In this document: in pieces, positions 52,209-60,688 of the stretch
Layout of the letters: the number at the start of each line of letters is the position of its first letter
How positions within the stretch are numbered: position 1 is the first letter of the stretch
NCBI GenBank assembly: GCA_014649355.1
Contig: BMSW01000008.1
Span: 248,001 to 312,000 of the forward strand
DNA length: 64,000 bases
Source: Streptomyces althioticus
Lineage (GTDB): Bacteria > Actinomycetota > Actinomycetes > Streptomycetales > Streptomycetaceae
Direction of reading: 5' to 3'
Position numbers and translations under genes: made by a program
The notes under the pieces: model-generated
Databases searched by the model: none
Seen by the model: only the letters and a program-made list of their open reading frames with translations
Told to the model about the DNA's origin: nothing

Positions 52209-54134
52209 TCACCTCACGTGTGTCGGGGCCGGGAGCTTCTCGATCCGGATCGCCGACGCCTTGAACTCCGCCGTCCCCGCGATCGGGCAGTTCGCCTCGA
52301 TCGTCAGCTGGTTGGTGTCCACCTCGTCGGGAAAGTGGAACGTCATGAACGCGAGCCCCGGCCGCAGCGCGGGGTCCACCCACACCGGCGCCCGCACGGA
52401 CCCGCGCCGTGAGGCCACCAGCACTTCCTCGCCCACCACGACCCCGTACCGCTCGGCGTCCTCTGGGGACAGCTCGACGTACTCGCCGCGCCGCAACGGG
52501 GAGGCAAAACTGCCGCTCTGCACACCGGTGTTGTAGGAGTCCAGGCGCCGTCCGGTGGTGAGCCGGACCGGGTAGTGCTCGTCGGTGAGGTCCACCGGCG
52601 GGTCGTGCTGCACGATCCCGAACGGCGCGGGCCGGCCCCGGCGTCCGGGGTCCTTCTCCCACAACCGGCCGTGCAGGTACGGCGGTTCCAGCCGGTCGGT
52701 GCTCGGACACGGCCACTGGATGCCCTGGTGCTCCTCGAGCCGCCCGTACGTCATGCCGTGGTGGTCCGGGGAGACCGAGCGCAGTTCGTTCCACACGGCC
52801 TCGGCGCCGTCGTACTTCCAGTCGTGACCGAGGCGTCCGGCGAGGTCGCAGAGGATGTCGATGTCCTCGCGCGCCTCGCCGGGCGGCGTCACGGCACGGC
52901 GCACGCGCTGCACCCGGCGTTCGCTGTTGGTGGTGGTGCCCTCGGTCTCGGCCCAGCCTGCCGTCGCGGGCAGGACGACATCGGCCAGTTCGGCGGTCTT
53001 CGTCAGGAAGATGTCCTGCACCACCAGGAAGTCCAGCTCCTTCAGCCGGCGCACGGCCTGCTCGCTGTCCGCCTCCGACTGGGCCGGGTTCTCGCCGATG
53101 CAGTAGACGGCGCGCAGCGACCGGTCCTCCATCGCCTCGAACATCTCCGTCAGCGTCATCCCGTACCGGGGCTGGACGACGGTGTCCCAGGCGGCCTCGA
53201 ACTTGGCGCGCACGCCCGGGTCGAGGAGGTCCTGGAAGCCGGGCAGCCGGTTGGGGATCGCCCCCATGTCGCCGCCGCCCTGCACGTTGTTCTGCCCGCG
53301 CAGCGGCTGGAGCCCCGATCCGTACCGTCCCACGTGCCCGGTCAGCAGCGCGAGGTTGATCAGGGCGCGCACGTTGTCGGTGCCGTTGTGGTGCTCGGTG
53401 ATGCCCAGCGTCCAGCAGAGCTGGGCGCGTTCGGCTCGGGCGTAGGCGTGCGCCAGCTCCCGTATCGCGGCGGCCGGGACACCGGTCACCTTCGAGGCGA
53501 GGGACGGCGTCCACGGCTCGACGAGTGCCTTGTACTCCTCGTAACCGGTGGTGGCGCGCCGCACGAACGCCTCGTTGACCAGGCCAGCGTGGATGATCTC
53601 GCGGCCGATCGCGTGGGCCATCGCGATGTCCGTGCCGACGTTCAGCCCGAGCCAGCTCTCCGCCCACTCCGCGGTGGAGGTCCTGCGCGGGTCGACGGCG
53701 TACATCCGGGCGCCGTTGTGTATGCCCCTGAGGACGTGCTGGAAGAAGATCGGGTGCGCGAAGCGGGCGTTGGAACCCCACATCACGACGACGTCGGTGT
53801 GCTCCACCTCCTCGTACGACGAGGTGCCGCCGCCCGAGCCGAACGCCGCCGACAGCCCGGCGACCGAGGGCGCGTGGCAGGTGCGGTTGCAGGAGTCGAC
53901 GTTGTTGGTACCCATGACGACCCGGGCGAACTTCTGGGCCACGTAGTTCATCTCGTTGGTGGCGCGGGAGCAGGAGAACATGCCGAACGCGCCGCGCGCC
54001 GCCCCCAGTGCGCGCGCGGTGCGGTCCAGGGCCTCGTCCCAGGTCGCCCTGCGGAACGGCTCGTCCCGTGAGTCGCGGACGAGGGGGTGGGTGAGGCGGG
54101 TGTAGGTCTTCGGGGTCCGGTCGCGTTTCCTCAT
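52209..54134 (-). CDS. fdhF: Formate dehydrogenase catalytic subunit (Cys-type), lacking the N-terminal Fe-S domain
   Basis: 641-aa molybdopterin (bis-MGD) oxidoreductase. It opens RTPKTYTRLTHPLVRD, the segment that in ordinary formate dehydrogenases follows the N-terminal 4Fe-4S domain; that domain is on the iron-sulfur subunit. Cys86 in SCNRTCHAPSVAGL takes the place of the selenocysteine of E. coli FdhF, next to the active-site His87. GSNARFAHPIFFQH, QGGGDMGAIPNRLPG, and the C-terminal dinucleotide domain (LTTGRRLDSYNTGVQ, FHFPDEVDTNQLT) are intact. Oxidises formate to CO2. Start MRKRDRTPK at 54134 overlaps the upstream stop (ATGA). Confidence 0.93.
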   Translation of the reverse strand: MRKRDRTPKTYTRLTHPLVRDSRDEPFRRATWDEALDRTARALGAARGAFGMFSCSRATNEMNYVAQKFARVVMGTNNVDSCNRTCHAPSVAGLSAAFGSGGGTSSYEEVEHTDVVVMWGSNARFAHPIFFQHVLRGIHNGARMYAVDPRRTSTAEWAESWLGLNVGTDIAMAHAIGREIIHAGLVNEAFVRRATTGYEEYKALVEPWTPSLASKVTGVPAAAIRELAHAYARAERAQLCWTLGITEHHNGTDNVRALINLALLTGHVGRYGSGLQPLRGQNNVQGGGDMGAIPNRLPGFQDLLDPGVRAKFEAAWDTVVQPRYGMTLTEMFEAMEDRSLRAVYCIGENPAQSEADSEQAVRRLKELDFLVVQDIFLTKTAELADVVLPATAGWAETEGTTTNSERRVQRVRRAVTPPGEAREDIDILCDLAGRLGHDWKYDGAEAVWNELRSVSPDHHGMTYGRLEEHQGIQWPCPSTDRLEPPYLHGRLWEKDPGRRGRPAPFGIVQHDPPVDLTDEHYPVRLTTGRRLDSYNTGVQSGSFASPLRRGEYVELSPEDAERYGVVVGEEVLVASRRGSVRAPVWVDPALRPGLAFMTFHFPDEVDTNQLTIEANCPIAGTAEFKASAIRIEKLPAPTHVR

Positions 54135-55102
54135 GCGGCGCTCCTCAGCGCGAGCAGGTCGGACAGGGCGTGCACGGTGCGCAGGGTGGGCACGGGGACG
54201 CCCGTGATCTCCGCCAGCTCGACCACGGCCGCGAGCAGCACGTCGAGCTCCAGCGGTTTGCCGCGCTCCAGGTCCTGGAGCGTGGAGGTGCGGTGGTCGC
54301 CGACCTTCTCGGCGCCGGCCAGCCGCCGTTCGATGGACACGCCGACCTCGCAGCCGAGCGCGGTGGCGACGGCCAGGGTCTCGGCCATCATCGTCTCGAT
54401 GACCCGGCGGGTGCCGCCGTGCAGGCACATCTGCCGCATGGTGGCCCGCACCAGGGCGCTGATCGGGTTGAAGGAGATGTTGCCCAGCAGCTTGAGCCAG
54501 ATGTCGTTGCGCAGGTCCGGCTCGACCGGGCATTTCAGGCCGCCCGCCCGCATGGCCTCGCTCAGGGCGAGACAGCGCGGCGAGACGCTGCGGTCGGGTT
54601 CGCCGACCGAGAAGCGGGTGCCTTCCACATGGCGGACGACACCGGGCCGTTCGAGTTCGGTGGCCGCGTACACCACGCAGCCGACGGCGCGTTCGGGCGC
54701 GAGCACCGCACTGACCGCGCCGCCGGGGTCCACGCTCTCCAGCCGGCGTCCCTCGTACGGGCCGCCGTGCCGGTGGAAGTACCACCAGGGGATGCCGTTC
54801 TGGGCGGCCACCACGGCCGTCGTGCCGTGCAGCAGCGGCTCGATCAGCGGCCCGCACGCCGCGTACGAGTTCGCCTTGAGCCCCAGGAACACGAAGTCGG
54901 CGGGGCCGACCTCGGCCGGGTCGTCGGTGGCGTGGGGGCGCGCGGTGAAGTCGCCGCGCGGGCTGAGCACCCGTACCCCGTCCTGCCGCATGGCCGCCAG
55001 ATGCGGTCCACGGGCGATGAGATGCACGTCGGCGCCCGCGCGGTGGAGCGCGGCGCCCACGTAGGCGCCGATCGCACCGGCGCCGAGAACTGCGACTTTC
55101 AT
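54131..55102 (-). CDS. 2-dehydropantoate 2-reductase (PanE/ApbA) family protein
   Basis: 323-aa NADPH-dependent reductase. Rossmann motif VLGAGAIGAYVGAAL at residues 5-19; DFVFLGLKANSY, the catalytic Lys region LKLLGNISFNPISAL and RHVEGTRFSVGEP are family signatures. As first gene of the formate dehydrogenase operon it may reduce a 2-oxo acid that is a source of formate, or it may simply serve pantothenate synthesis; panB and panC are not nearby, which favours a dedicated role. The stop overlaps the catalytic subunit start. 179 bp separate it from the divergent transporter. Confidence 0.88.
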   Translation of the reverse strand: MKVAVLGAGAIGAYVGAALHRAGADVHLIARGPHLAAMRQDGVRVLSPRGDFTARPHATDDPAEVGPADFVFLGLKANSYAACGPLIEPLLHGTTAVVAAQNGIPWWYFHRHGGPYEGRRLESVDPGGAVSAVLAPERAVGCVVYAATELERPGVVRHVEGTRFSVGEPDRSVSPRCLALSEAMRAGGLKCPVEPDLRNDIWLKLLGNISFNPISALVRATMRQMCLHGGTRRVIETMMAETLAVATALGCEVGVSIERRLAGAEKVGDHRTSTLQDLERGKPLELDVLLAAVVELAEITGVPVPTLRTVHALSDLLALRSAA

Positions 55103-55175
55103 GGCGAAGGGAACTCCGTCCGGTCGAGGGACACCGAAGAACCAGGAGGATCGCCGAATCTCTGTCGACGAAATA

Positions 55176-55196
55176 TTGTCTACAGTATGGAGACAA
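55176..55196. promoter_or_regulatory. Inverted repeat in the formate operon/transporter promoter region
   Basis: TTGTCT-N9-AGACAA, perfect 6-bp arms, in an AT-rich patch, 74 bp from the start of the PanE-like gene and 86 bp from the transporter start. It contains GTCTAC, shared with the region upstream of the GntR gene, and TACAGT and its complement could be -10 boxes on either strand. Likely GntR/FCD operator. Confidence 0.6.
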
Positions 55197-55281
55197 GGCC
55201 GACAAGGCTTTGTGCAGTACCGGTGGTTGTGCGCTCAACAGTCTTCTCAAGGAGCGGAGCGCTCCCTACGGTTGGGGATTC

Positions 55282-56634
55282 ATGAGTCCCCCCGTCGCAC
55301 CGCCGGGCTGGAGCCGCTGGCTCGTCCCGCCCGCCGCACTCGCCGTACACCTCTCCATCGGCCAGGCCTACGCCTGGAGCGTGTTCAAGCCCCCGCTGGA
55401 GTCCGCGCTCGACCTCAGCGGCACCCAGAGCGCGCTGCCCTTCCAGCTCGGCATCGTCATGCTCGGCCTGTCCGCGGCCTTCGGCGGCACCCTCGTCGAA
55501 CGCCGGGGCCCCCGCTGGGCGATGACCGTCGCCCTGATCTGCTTCTCCTCCGGCTTCCTGCTCTCCGCGCTGGGCGCGGCCACCGAGCAGTACTGGCTGA
55601 TCGTCTTCGGCTACGGCTTCGTTGGCGGCATCGGCCTGGGCATCGGCTACATCTCGCCCGTCTCCACGCTCATCAAGTGGTTCCCCGACCGGCCCGGCAT
55701 GGCCACCGGCATCGCCATCATGGGATTCGGCGGCGGCGCGCTGATCGCCTCCCCCTGGTCGGCGCAGATGCTCGAATCGTTCGGCACCGACAACGTTGGC
55801 ATCGCGTACGCCTTCCTCGTGCACGGGCTGACGTACGCCGTCTTCATGTCGCTCGGCGTGCTGCTGGTACGCGTGCCGCCCACCGCGCGGCCGGCCTCCG
55901 ACGCGCCCGCCGTCACCGCCGGACCGCAGGTCTCCGCCCGGTCCGCCGTGCGCACCCCGCAGTTCTGGCTGTTGTGGCTCGTGCTCTGCATGAACGTGAC
56001 CGCCGGCATCGGCATCCTGGAGAAGGCCGCGCCGATGATCACCGACTTCTTCGCGGACAGCTCCGCACCGGTGTCCGCCACGGCCGCCGCCGGGTTCGTC
56101 GCCCTGCTGTCCGCCGCCAACATGGCGGGCCGCATCGGCTGGTCCACCACCTCCGACCTCATCGGCCGGAAGAACATCTACCGCGTCTACCTGGGCGTCG
56201 GCGCCCTGATGTACGCCCTCATCTGGTCGCTCGGCGACTCCTCCAAACCGCTGTTCGTACTGGCCGCGCTCGTCATCCTCTCCTTCTACGGAGGCGGCTT
56301 CGCGACGGTCCCCGCCTACCTCAAGGACCTCTTCGGCACCTACCAGGTGGGCGCCATCCACGGCCGGCTGCTCACCGCCTGGTCCACGGCCGGCGTCCTC
56401 GGACCGCTCATCGTCAACTGGGTCGCCGACCGCCAGGAGGAGGCCGGCAAGCACGGCCCGTCCCTCTACGGGGTGTCCCTGGTCGTCATGATCGGGTTGC
56501 TGGCCGTCGGCTTCGTCGCCAACGAACTGGTCCGCCCCGTGCACCCGCGTCACCACGAACCCGCCGCCGGGACACCGGCCGAGACGTCGAAGGAGGCCGC
56601 CGATGACCGGCGAGAGCAGCCAGAGTCCGCCTGA
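55282..56634 (+). CDS. Oxalate:formate antiporter-type MFS transporter (OFA family)
   Basis: 450-aa MFS protein with 12 helices, matching the OxlT-type OFA family: HLSIGQAYAWSVFKPPLESAL in helix 1, RRGPRWAMTVALICFSSGFLLSALG, GYGFVGGIGLGIGYISPVSTLIKWFPDRPGMATGIAIMGFGGGA. The adjacent formate dehydrogenase operon suggests a formate or related monocarboxylate substrate; no oxalyl-CoA decarboxylase gene is present, so the oxalate half is doubtful. ATG 55282 is chosen because the first helix begins about 15 residues on; the ribosome site is weak (GGGG), and TTG 55210 would add 24 residues. The 3' end overlaps the next small gene. Confidence 0.9.
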   Translation: MSPPVAPPGWSRWLVPPAALAVHLSIGQAYAWSVFKPPLESALDLSGTQSALPFQLGIVMLGLSAAFGGTLVERRGPRWAMTVALICFSSGFLLSALGAATEQYWLIVFGYGFVGGIGLGIGYISPVSTLIKWFPDRPGMATGIAIMGFGGGALIASPWSAQMLESFGTDNVGIAYAFLVHGLTYAVFMSLGVLLVRVPPTARPASDAPAVTAGPQVSARSAVRTPQFWLLWLVLCMNVTAGIGILEKAAPMITDFFADSSAPVSATAAAGFVALLSAANMAGRIGWSTTSDLIGRKNIYRVYLGVGALMYALIWSLGDSSKPLFVLAALVILSFYGGGFATVPAYLKDLFGTYQVGAIHGRLLTAWSTAGVLGPLIVNWVADRQEEAGKHGPSLYGVSLVVMIGLLAVGFVANELVRPVHPRHHEPAAGTPAETSKEAADDRREQPESA

Positions 56635-56743
56635 ACCCTCCCGTCGCGCGCTGATCGCCTTCGCCTGGCTCTGGGTGGGCCTCCCGCTCGCCTACGGCCT
56701 GTACGAGCTGGTGCGCAAGGCGACGCAGCTGTTCACCGGGTGA
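56603..56743 (+). CDS. MFS transporter small subunit (46 aa)
   Basis: One-helix protein: short polar N terminus (MTGESSQSPPEPSRR), then ALIAFAWLWVGLPLAYGLYELVRKATQLF. ATG 56603 has AAGGAGG seven bases upstream, and the gene overlaps the OFA transporter gene by 32 bp in another frame. Such mini-proteins accompany OFA-type transporters in many genomes and are annotated as MFS transporter small subunits. Role presumably in stability or regulation of the transporter. Confidence 0.78.
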   Translation: MTGESSQSPPEPSRRALIAFAWLWVGLPLAYGLYELVRKATQLFTG

Positions 56744-56912
56744 CCGGCCGGTAGGGAAGGGGACGGGCGCGGGGACGCCTGACGGAAGCCCCTGGGGGCT
56801 GACGGAAGGCGACAAGCCTCGCGCCCGTTTCCTGTCGCTTCACCTGCACTCGTACCCGTGAGTCACTGATCAGACTGGTGCATCCCGCAACCGGATCACC
56901 GAGGGGATCACC

Positions 56913-57857
56913 ATGAGCGGCTCGCGCATCACCGCCGTCGGCCACTACCAGCCCGCCCGGGTCCTGACCAACGAGGACCTCGCGGGCATGGTCGACACCA
57001 GCGACGCGTGGATCACGAGCCGCGTGGGCATCCGCACCCGGCACATCGCCGGGCCCGACGAGCCCGTCGACGAACTGGCCGCGCACGCCGCCGCCAAGGC
57101 CCTCGCCGCGGCCGGCCGGACGCCCGAAGAGATCGACCTGGTCCTGGTCGCCACGTCCACCGCGACCGACCGTTCGCCCAACATGGCGGCCCGCGTCGCC
57201 GCCCGCCTCGGCATGCCGGGCCCCGCCGTCATGGACGTCAACGTGGTGTGCGCCGGCTTCACCCACGCCCTCGCCACCGCCGACCACGCCGTGCGGGCCG
57301 GCGGGGCGGAGCGGGTGCTGGTGATCGGCGCCGACAAGATGTCCGACGTCACCGACTGGACCGACCGCACCACCTGCGTGCTCGTCGGCGACGGGGCGGG
57401 CGCGGCCGTCGTGGAGGCGGCGGCGGGCGCGGCGGACGGCATCGGTCCGGTGCTGTGGGGGTCGGTGCCGGAGATGGGCAACGCGGTGCGGATCGAGGGG
57501 ACTCCTCCGCGGTTCGCGCAGGAGGGGCAGAGCGTCTACCGCTGGGCGACCACCCGGCTGCCGGAGTTCGCCCGACGCGCCTGCGAGAAGGCGGGCCTGA
57601 CGCCCGAGGACCTCGCCGCGGTCGTGCTGCACCAGGCCAACCTGCGGATCGTGGAGCCCCTCGCGCGCCGGATCGGCGCCGTCAACGCCGTCGTCGCGCG
57701 GGACGTCGTCGACTCCGGCAACACGTCCGCCGCGAGCATTCCGCTCGCCTTCTCCAAACTCGTCGAGCAGGGCGCGGTGTCGAGCGGGGACCCGGTGCTG
57801 CTGTTCGGCTTCGGCGGCAACCTGTCGTACGCGGGGCAGGTCGTGCGCTGCCCGTGA
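56913..57857 (+). CDS. fabH: 3-oxoacyl-ACP synthase III (FabH-type ketosynthase)
   Basis: 314-aa KAS III, catalysing the first condensation in fatty acid (or a specialised acyl) synthesis from acyl-CoA and malonyl-ACP. The catalytic triad is Cys113 (VVCAGFTHA), His240 (LHQANLRI) and Asn270 (SGNTSAASIPLA); GFGGNLSYAG closes the protein. The gene is outside a fab operon (no acpP, fabD or fabF nearby), so this is probably a second FabH with a particular primer or a pathway-specific role. GAGGGG precedes ATG 56913. A DNA segment with direct CTGACGGAAG repeats lies upstream. A short tandem repeat covers its 3' end. Confidence 0.92.
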   Translation: MSGSRITAVGHYQPARVLTNEDLAGMVDTSDAWITSRVGIRTRHIAGPDEPVDELAAHAAAKALAAAGRTPEEIDLVLVATSTATDRSPNMAARVAARLGMPGPAVMDVNVVCAGFTHALATADHAVRAGGAERVLVIGADKMSDVTDWTDRTTCVLVGDGAGAAVVEAAAGAADGIGPVLWGSVPEMGNAVRIEGTPPRFAQEGQSVYRWATTRLPEFARRACEKAGLTPEDLAAVVLHQANLRIVEPLARRIGAVNAVVARDVVDSGNTSAASIPLAFSKLVEQGAVSSGDPVLLFGFGGNLSYAGQVVRCP

Positions 57858-57930
57858 GCCGGCGGGCCGTGCGCCGTCCGTGAGCCGGCGGGTCGACGCC
57901 GTCCGCGAGCAGGCGGGCCGTGCGCTGCGG
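57843..57930. repeat. Tandem repeat of about 26 bp at the fabH 3' end
   Basis: Three units and a partial fourth of about 26 bp each (57843-57868, 57869-57894, 57895-57919, 57920-). Units 1 and 2 share all but three or four bases; unit 3 is 25 bp and more diverged. Each has the core GTCCGTGAGC or similar then GGCGGG. The fabH stop codon lies in unit 1, so the later units are outside the gene. A minisatellite from slippage. Confidence 0.7.
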
Positions 57931-58018
57931 GGTGGTGAGCCGCCGGTGGGCGCGTCGGGCGCGTCGTGCGCGACCCGGGTGTGACGAGGGCAACCCGAAC
58001 GGGCTGCGGCGGTGCGCC

Positions 58019-58057
58019 GTAGACTGTAGACGAAAGACAATCACCCAGGACGTCTAC
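58019..58057. promoter_or_regulatory. GTAGAC repeats upstream of the GntR gene
   Basis: GTAGAC occurs directly repeated at 58019-58024 and 58026-58031, AGACAA at 58035-58040, and GTCTAC at 58052-58057. GTAGAC/GTCTAC and AGACAA also make up the inverted repeat in the formate operon promoter. Suggests autoregulation and control of the formate module by this GntR protein. Confidence 0.5.
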
Positions 58058-58109
58058 GGCGTCACCGGTGTCCGCGACGGACGCGCGGCGCCGCCGAAGA
58101 GGGGGACCG

Positions 58110-58787
58110 ATGTTGTCGACAGGACTGCCCCACGGGGCGGTGCCCCGGCTCGAACGGCCGGGCCCGCTGCGCGACCGCGTCTACGAGGCACTGCTCGAAC
58201 TCATCACCACCCGCGCCCTCCAGCCGGGCCAGCACCTCGTCGAGAGCGAACTCGCCGGCCACCTCGGCGTCTCCCGTCAGCCGGTGCGCGAGGCGCTCCA
58301 GCGCCTCAACACCGAGGGGTGGGTCGATCTGCGCCCCGCACAGGGCGCGTTCGTGCACGAGCCGACGGAGGAGGAGGCCGACCAGCTCCTCACCGTGCGC
58401 ACGCTGCTGGAGGCGGAGGCGGCCCGGCTCGCGGCGAGCAACGCCGACAGCAAGGGCGTCCGGGCGCTGGAGGGCATCCTCGCCGAGGGCCTCGCGGCCG
58501 TCGAGGCGGACGACGTGGACGCCGCGGTGGCGCTCAACGCCCGTTTCCACGCCAAGGTGATGGAGCTCGCGGGCAACGCGGTCCTCGCCGAGCTGGCCGC
58601 CCAGGTCGACCGGCGGGTGCGCTGGTACTACACGCCCGTCGCCCGGCAGCGCGGCGAACAGTCCTGGATCGAGCACCGTGAGCTGATCGCCGCGATCGCC
58701 GCGCGGGACGAACAGTCGGCCACGCGGCTGATGCGCGAACACACCGAGCACACGCGGCGGTCGTACCACGCGCGGGAGGACTCCTGA
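58110..58787 (+). CDS. GntR-family regulator, FCD (FadR) subgroup
   Basis: 225-aa regulator. Winged HTH at residues about 18-80 (LRDRVYEALLELITTRALQPGQHLVESELAGHLGVSRQPVREALQRLNTEGWVDLRP). The FCD effector domain (about 90-215) has LLEAEAARLAA, the metal-ligand segment ALNARFHAKVMELAGN and the His-containing HRELIAAIAARD and MREHTEHTRRS. FCD regulators sense carboxylic acids, often with a bound metal ion. ATG 58110 with AGAGGGGG. Shared sequence motifs point to the formate dehydrogenase/transporter promoter as a target. Confidence 0.92.
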   Translation: MLSTGLPHGAVPRLERPGPLRDRVYEALLELITTRALQPGQHLVESELAGHLGVSRQPVREALQRLNTEGWVDLRPAQGAFVHEPTEEEADQLLTVRTLLEAEAARLAASNADSKGVRALEGILAEGLAAVEADDVDAAVALNARFHAKVMELAGNAVLAELAAQVDRRVRWYYTPVARQRGEQSWIEHRELIAAIAARDEQSATRLMREHTEHTRRSYHAREDS

Positions 58788-58852
58788 GGGGCTTTCGCCC
58801 GGCCTGAGCGGGGTCGTCCCGGGCCCCGCACCCCCTCCTTTGTCCTGAGAGT

Positions 58853-58926
58853 GGAAAAAGTAGGGGGCAATTCCTGCGCGACTTCTTCCCACCTCCGGCA
58901 GGCGCTGCTACTTTCCCATCCGAAAG
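58853..58926. promoter_or_regulatory. Inverted repeats upstream of the ROK gene
   Basis: GGAAAAAGT (58853-58861) is nearly complementary to ACTTCTTCC (58881-58889), 19 bp between arms, and CTTTC-N6-GAAAG lies at 58911-58926. This is the AT-richest part of the 197-bp region before the ROK repressor gene. Candidate operators for autoregulation. Confidence 0.35.
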
Positions 58927-58984
58927 CACGCCACGCACGTGGCCGGAATCCGGCGCGCACAGCCGATGAGGCGGGGAGGGGCTC

Positions 58985-60175
58985 GTGAGACGCATGACAG
59001 CGCGACCCGCGAACGCCCATCAGGCACGACTGCTCCGGCTGTTGCGCGACGGAGGTCCCAACTCCCGCGCCCAGCTGGGCGACCAGGTCGACCTCTCCCG
59101 GTCGAAACTGGCCGTGGAGGTGGACCGGCTGCTGGAGACGGAACTCGTCGTGGCCGACGGACTCGCCGCCTCGCGCGGCGGGCGCCGCTCCCACAACATC
59201 CGGCTCAACCCGCACCTGCGCTTCCTCGGCGTCGACATCGGCGCCACCTCGGTCGACGTCGCCGTCACCAATGCCGAGCTGGAGATCCTCGGGCACATCA
59301 ACCAGCCGATGGACGTGCGCGAGGGACCGGTCGCGGTCTTCGAGCAGGTGCTGTCCATGGCCGCCAAGCTGAGGGCCACCGGGCTCGCGGAAGGGTTCGA
59401 CGGCGCCGGCATCGGCGTCCCCGGGCCGGTCCGCTTCCCCGAGGGCATCCCGGTCGCGCCGCCGATCATGCCCGGCTGGGACGGCTTCCCCGTGCGGGAG
59501 GCGCTCAGCCAGGAGCTGGGCTGCCCGGTCATGGTCGACAACGACGTGAACCTCATGGCGCTGGGGGAGCAGCACGCGGGCGTCGCCCGCACCGTCGCCG
59601 ACTTCCTCTGCGTCAAGATCGGCACCGGCATCGGGTGCGGCATCGTCGTCGGCGGCGAGGTGTACCGCGGGACAACGGGCAGCGCGGGCGACATCGGGCA
59701 CATCCAGGCCGTGCCCGACGGACGCCCCTGCGCCTGCGGCAACCGCGGCTGCCTCGAGGCGCACTTCTCCGGCGCGGCCCTCGCGCGGGACGCCACGGAG
59801 GCCGCCGAGCAGCAGCGCTCGCCCGAACTCGCCGCCCGGTTCGAGGCGAACGGCACGCTCAGCGCCGTCGACGTCGCCGCCGCGGCCGCCGCCGGCGACG
59901 CCACCGCCCTCGACCTGATCCGCGAGGGCGGCAACCGCACCGGGCAGGTCATCGCCGGCCTGGTCAGCTTCTTCAACCCCGGCCTGGTGGTGATCGGCGG
60001 CGGGGTGACGGGCCTCGGACACACCCTGCTCGCCGCGATCCGCACCCAGGTCTACCGAGGCTCGCTGCCCCTGGCGACGGGCAACCTCCCCATCGTCCTC
60101 GGTGAGCTGGGCCCCACCGCCGGAGTCATCGGCGCGGCCCGCCTCATCAGCGACCACCTGTTCTCACCCGCCTAG
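58985..60175 (+). CDS. ROK-family transcriptional repressor
   Basis: 396-aa ROK repressor. Winged HTH at about 12-65 (QARLLRLLRDGGPNSRAQLGDQVDLSRSKLAVEVDRLLE). The sugar-kinase-like domain has LGVDIGATSVDVAVTN (ATP-type loop), VDNDVNLMALGEQ, KIGTGIGCGIVVGGEVYRG and the zinc motif GHIQAVPDGRPCACGNRGCLEAH. Such repressors (NagC, XylR type) control sugar uptake; the ABC importer 513 bp downstream is the natural target. GTG 58985 follows GGGGAGG at four bases; ATG 58994 is alternative. Confidence 0.9.
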   Translation: MRRMTARPANAHQARLLRLLRDGGPNSRAQLGDQVDLSRSKLAVEVDRLLETELVVADGLAASRGGRRSHNIRLNPHLRFLGVDIGATSVDVAVTNAELEILGHINQPMDVREGPVAVFEQVLSMAAKLRATGLAEGFDGAGIGVPGPVRFPEGIPVAPPIMPGWDGFPVREALSQELGCPVMVDNDVNLMALGEQHAGVARTVADFLCVKIGTGIGCGIVVGGEVYRGTTGSAGDIGHIQAVPDGRPCACGNRGCLEAHFSGAALARDATEAAEQQRSPELAARFEANGTLSAVDVAAAAAAGDATALDLIREGGNRTGQVIAGLVSFFNPGLVVIGGGVTGLGHTLLAAIRTQVYRGSLPLATGNLPIVLGELGPTAGVIGAARLISDHLFSPA

Positions 60176-60688
60176 CCGGCGCGGCTACGGCCACCACCGC
60201 ACCGGCGCGACCCAGCACCACCCGGGGCGAGTTCACCCGCCCCGGCACCAGCACCGACCGAGGCGGGCCCGCCCGCCCCGGCACCACCCGGTGCGGGCAC
60301 CCCGCCCGCACCGACCCGAAGCTGCACCACCCGCCGGCACGGGCCGCCCGTACCGGCGCGCAAGGCACCACGCCGGCGCGACAGCCAGCCGCACCGGCAC
60401 GCAGCACGACCCGCCGGTGCGGAAGCCGCCCGTACCGGCAGGGAACGCCTCACCGTGAACGCGGGGCCCGGCCCCGCACGCCGCCGGCACGGCCCCGTAC
60501 CGGCACGAGCCGCACCACCCGCCCCGAACAGCGCACCACCACCACCACCGCCGCCGCTCTGCTCCGCCCTGCCCGAAAACGCTTGCTCCGCTAGGGAGTC
60601 AGGAAAGCCGGCCGGCCCCGTCAGGGGCCAGGCACCGCTTGCCCCGTGAGGGGACACCACCCCCGTCCGCCCGCCGAGGGGAATCCGC
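60176..60688. other. 513-bp GC-rich spacer with imperfect CCGGCAC/CACCACCCG repeats
   Basis: No convincing gene on either strand; the open frames lack ribosome sites and use few amino acids. It contains about eight CCGGCAC or GTACCGGC elements (for example around 60240, 60270, 60335, 60352, 60399, 60484, 60500) and at least three CACCACCCG elements. GTACCGGC-type elements can pair with each other. Must include the promoter of the ABC importer; an AT-richer patch is at 60570-60610. Function of the repeats unknown. Confidence 0.6.

Noticed and set aside
60200..60660. Small protein genes in the repeat spacer
   Set aside because: Open frames on both strands lack ribosome sites, are limited to a few amino acids and follow the DNA repeats.
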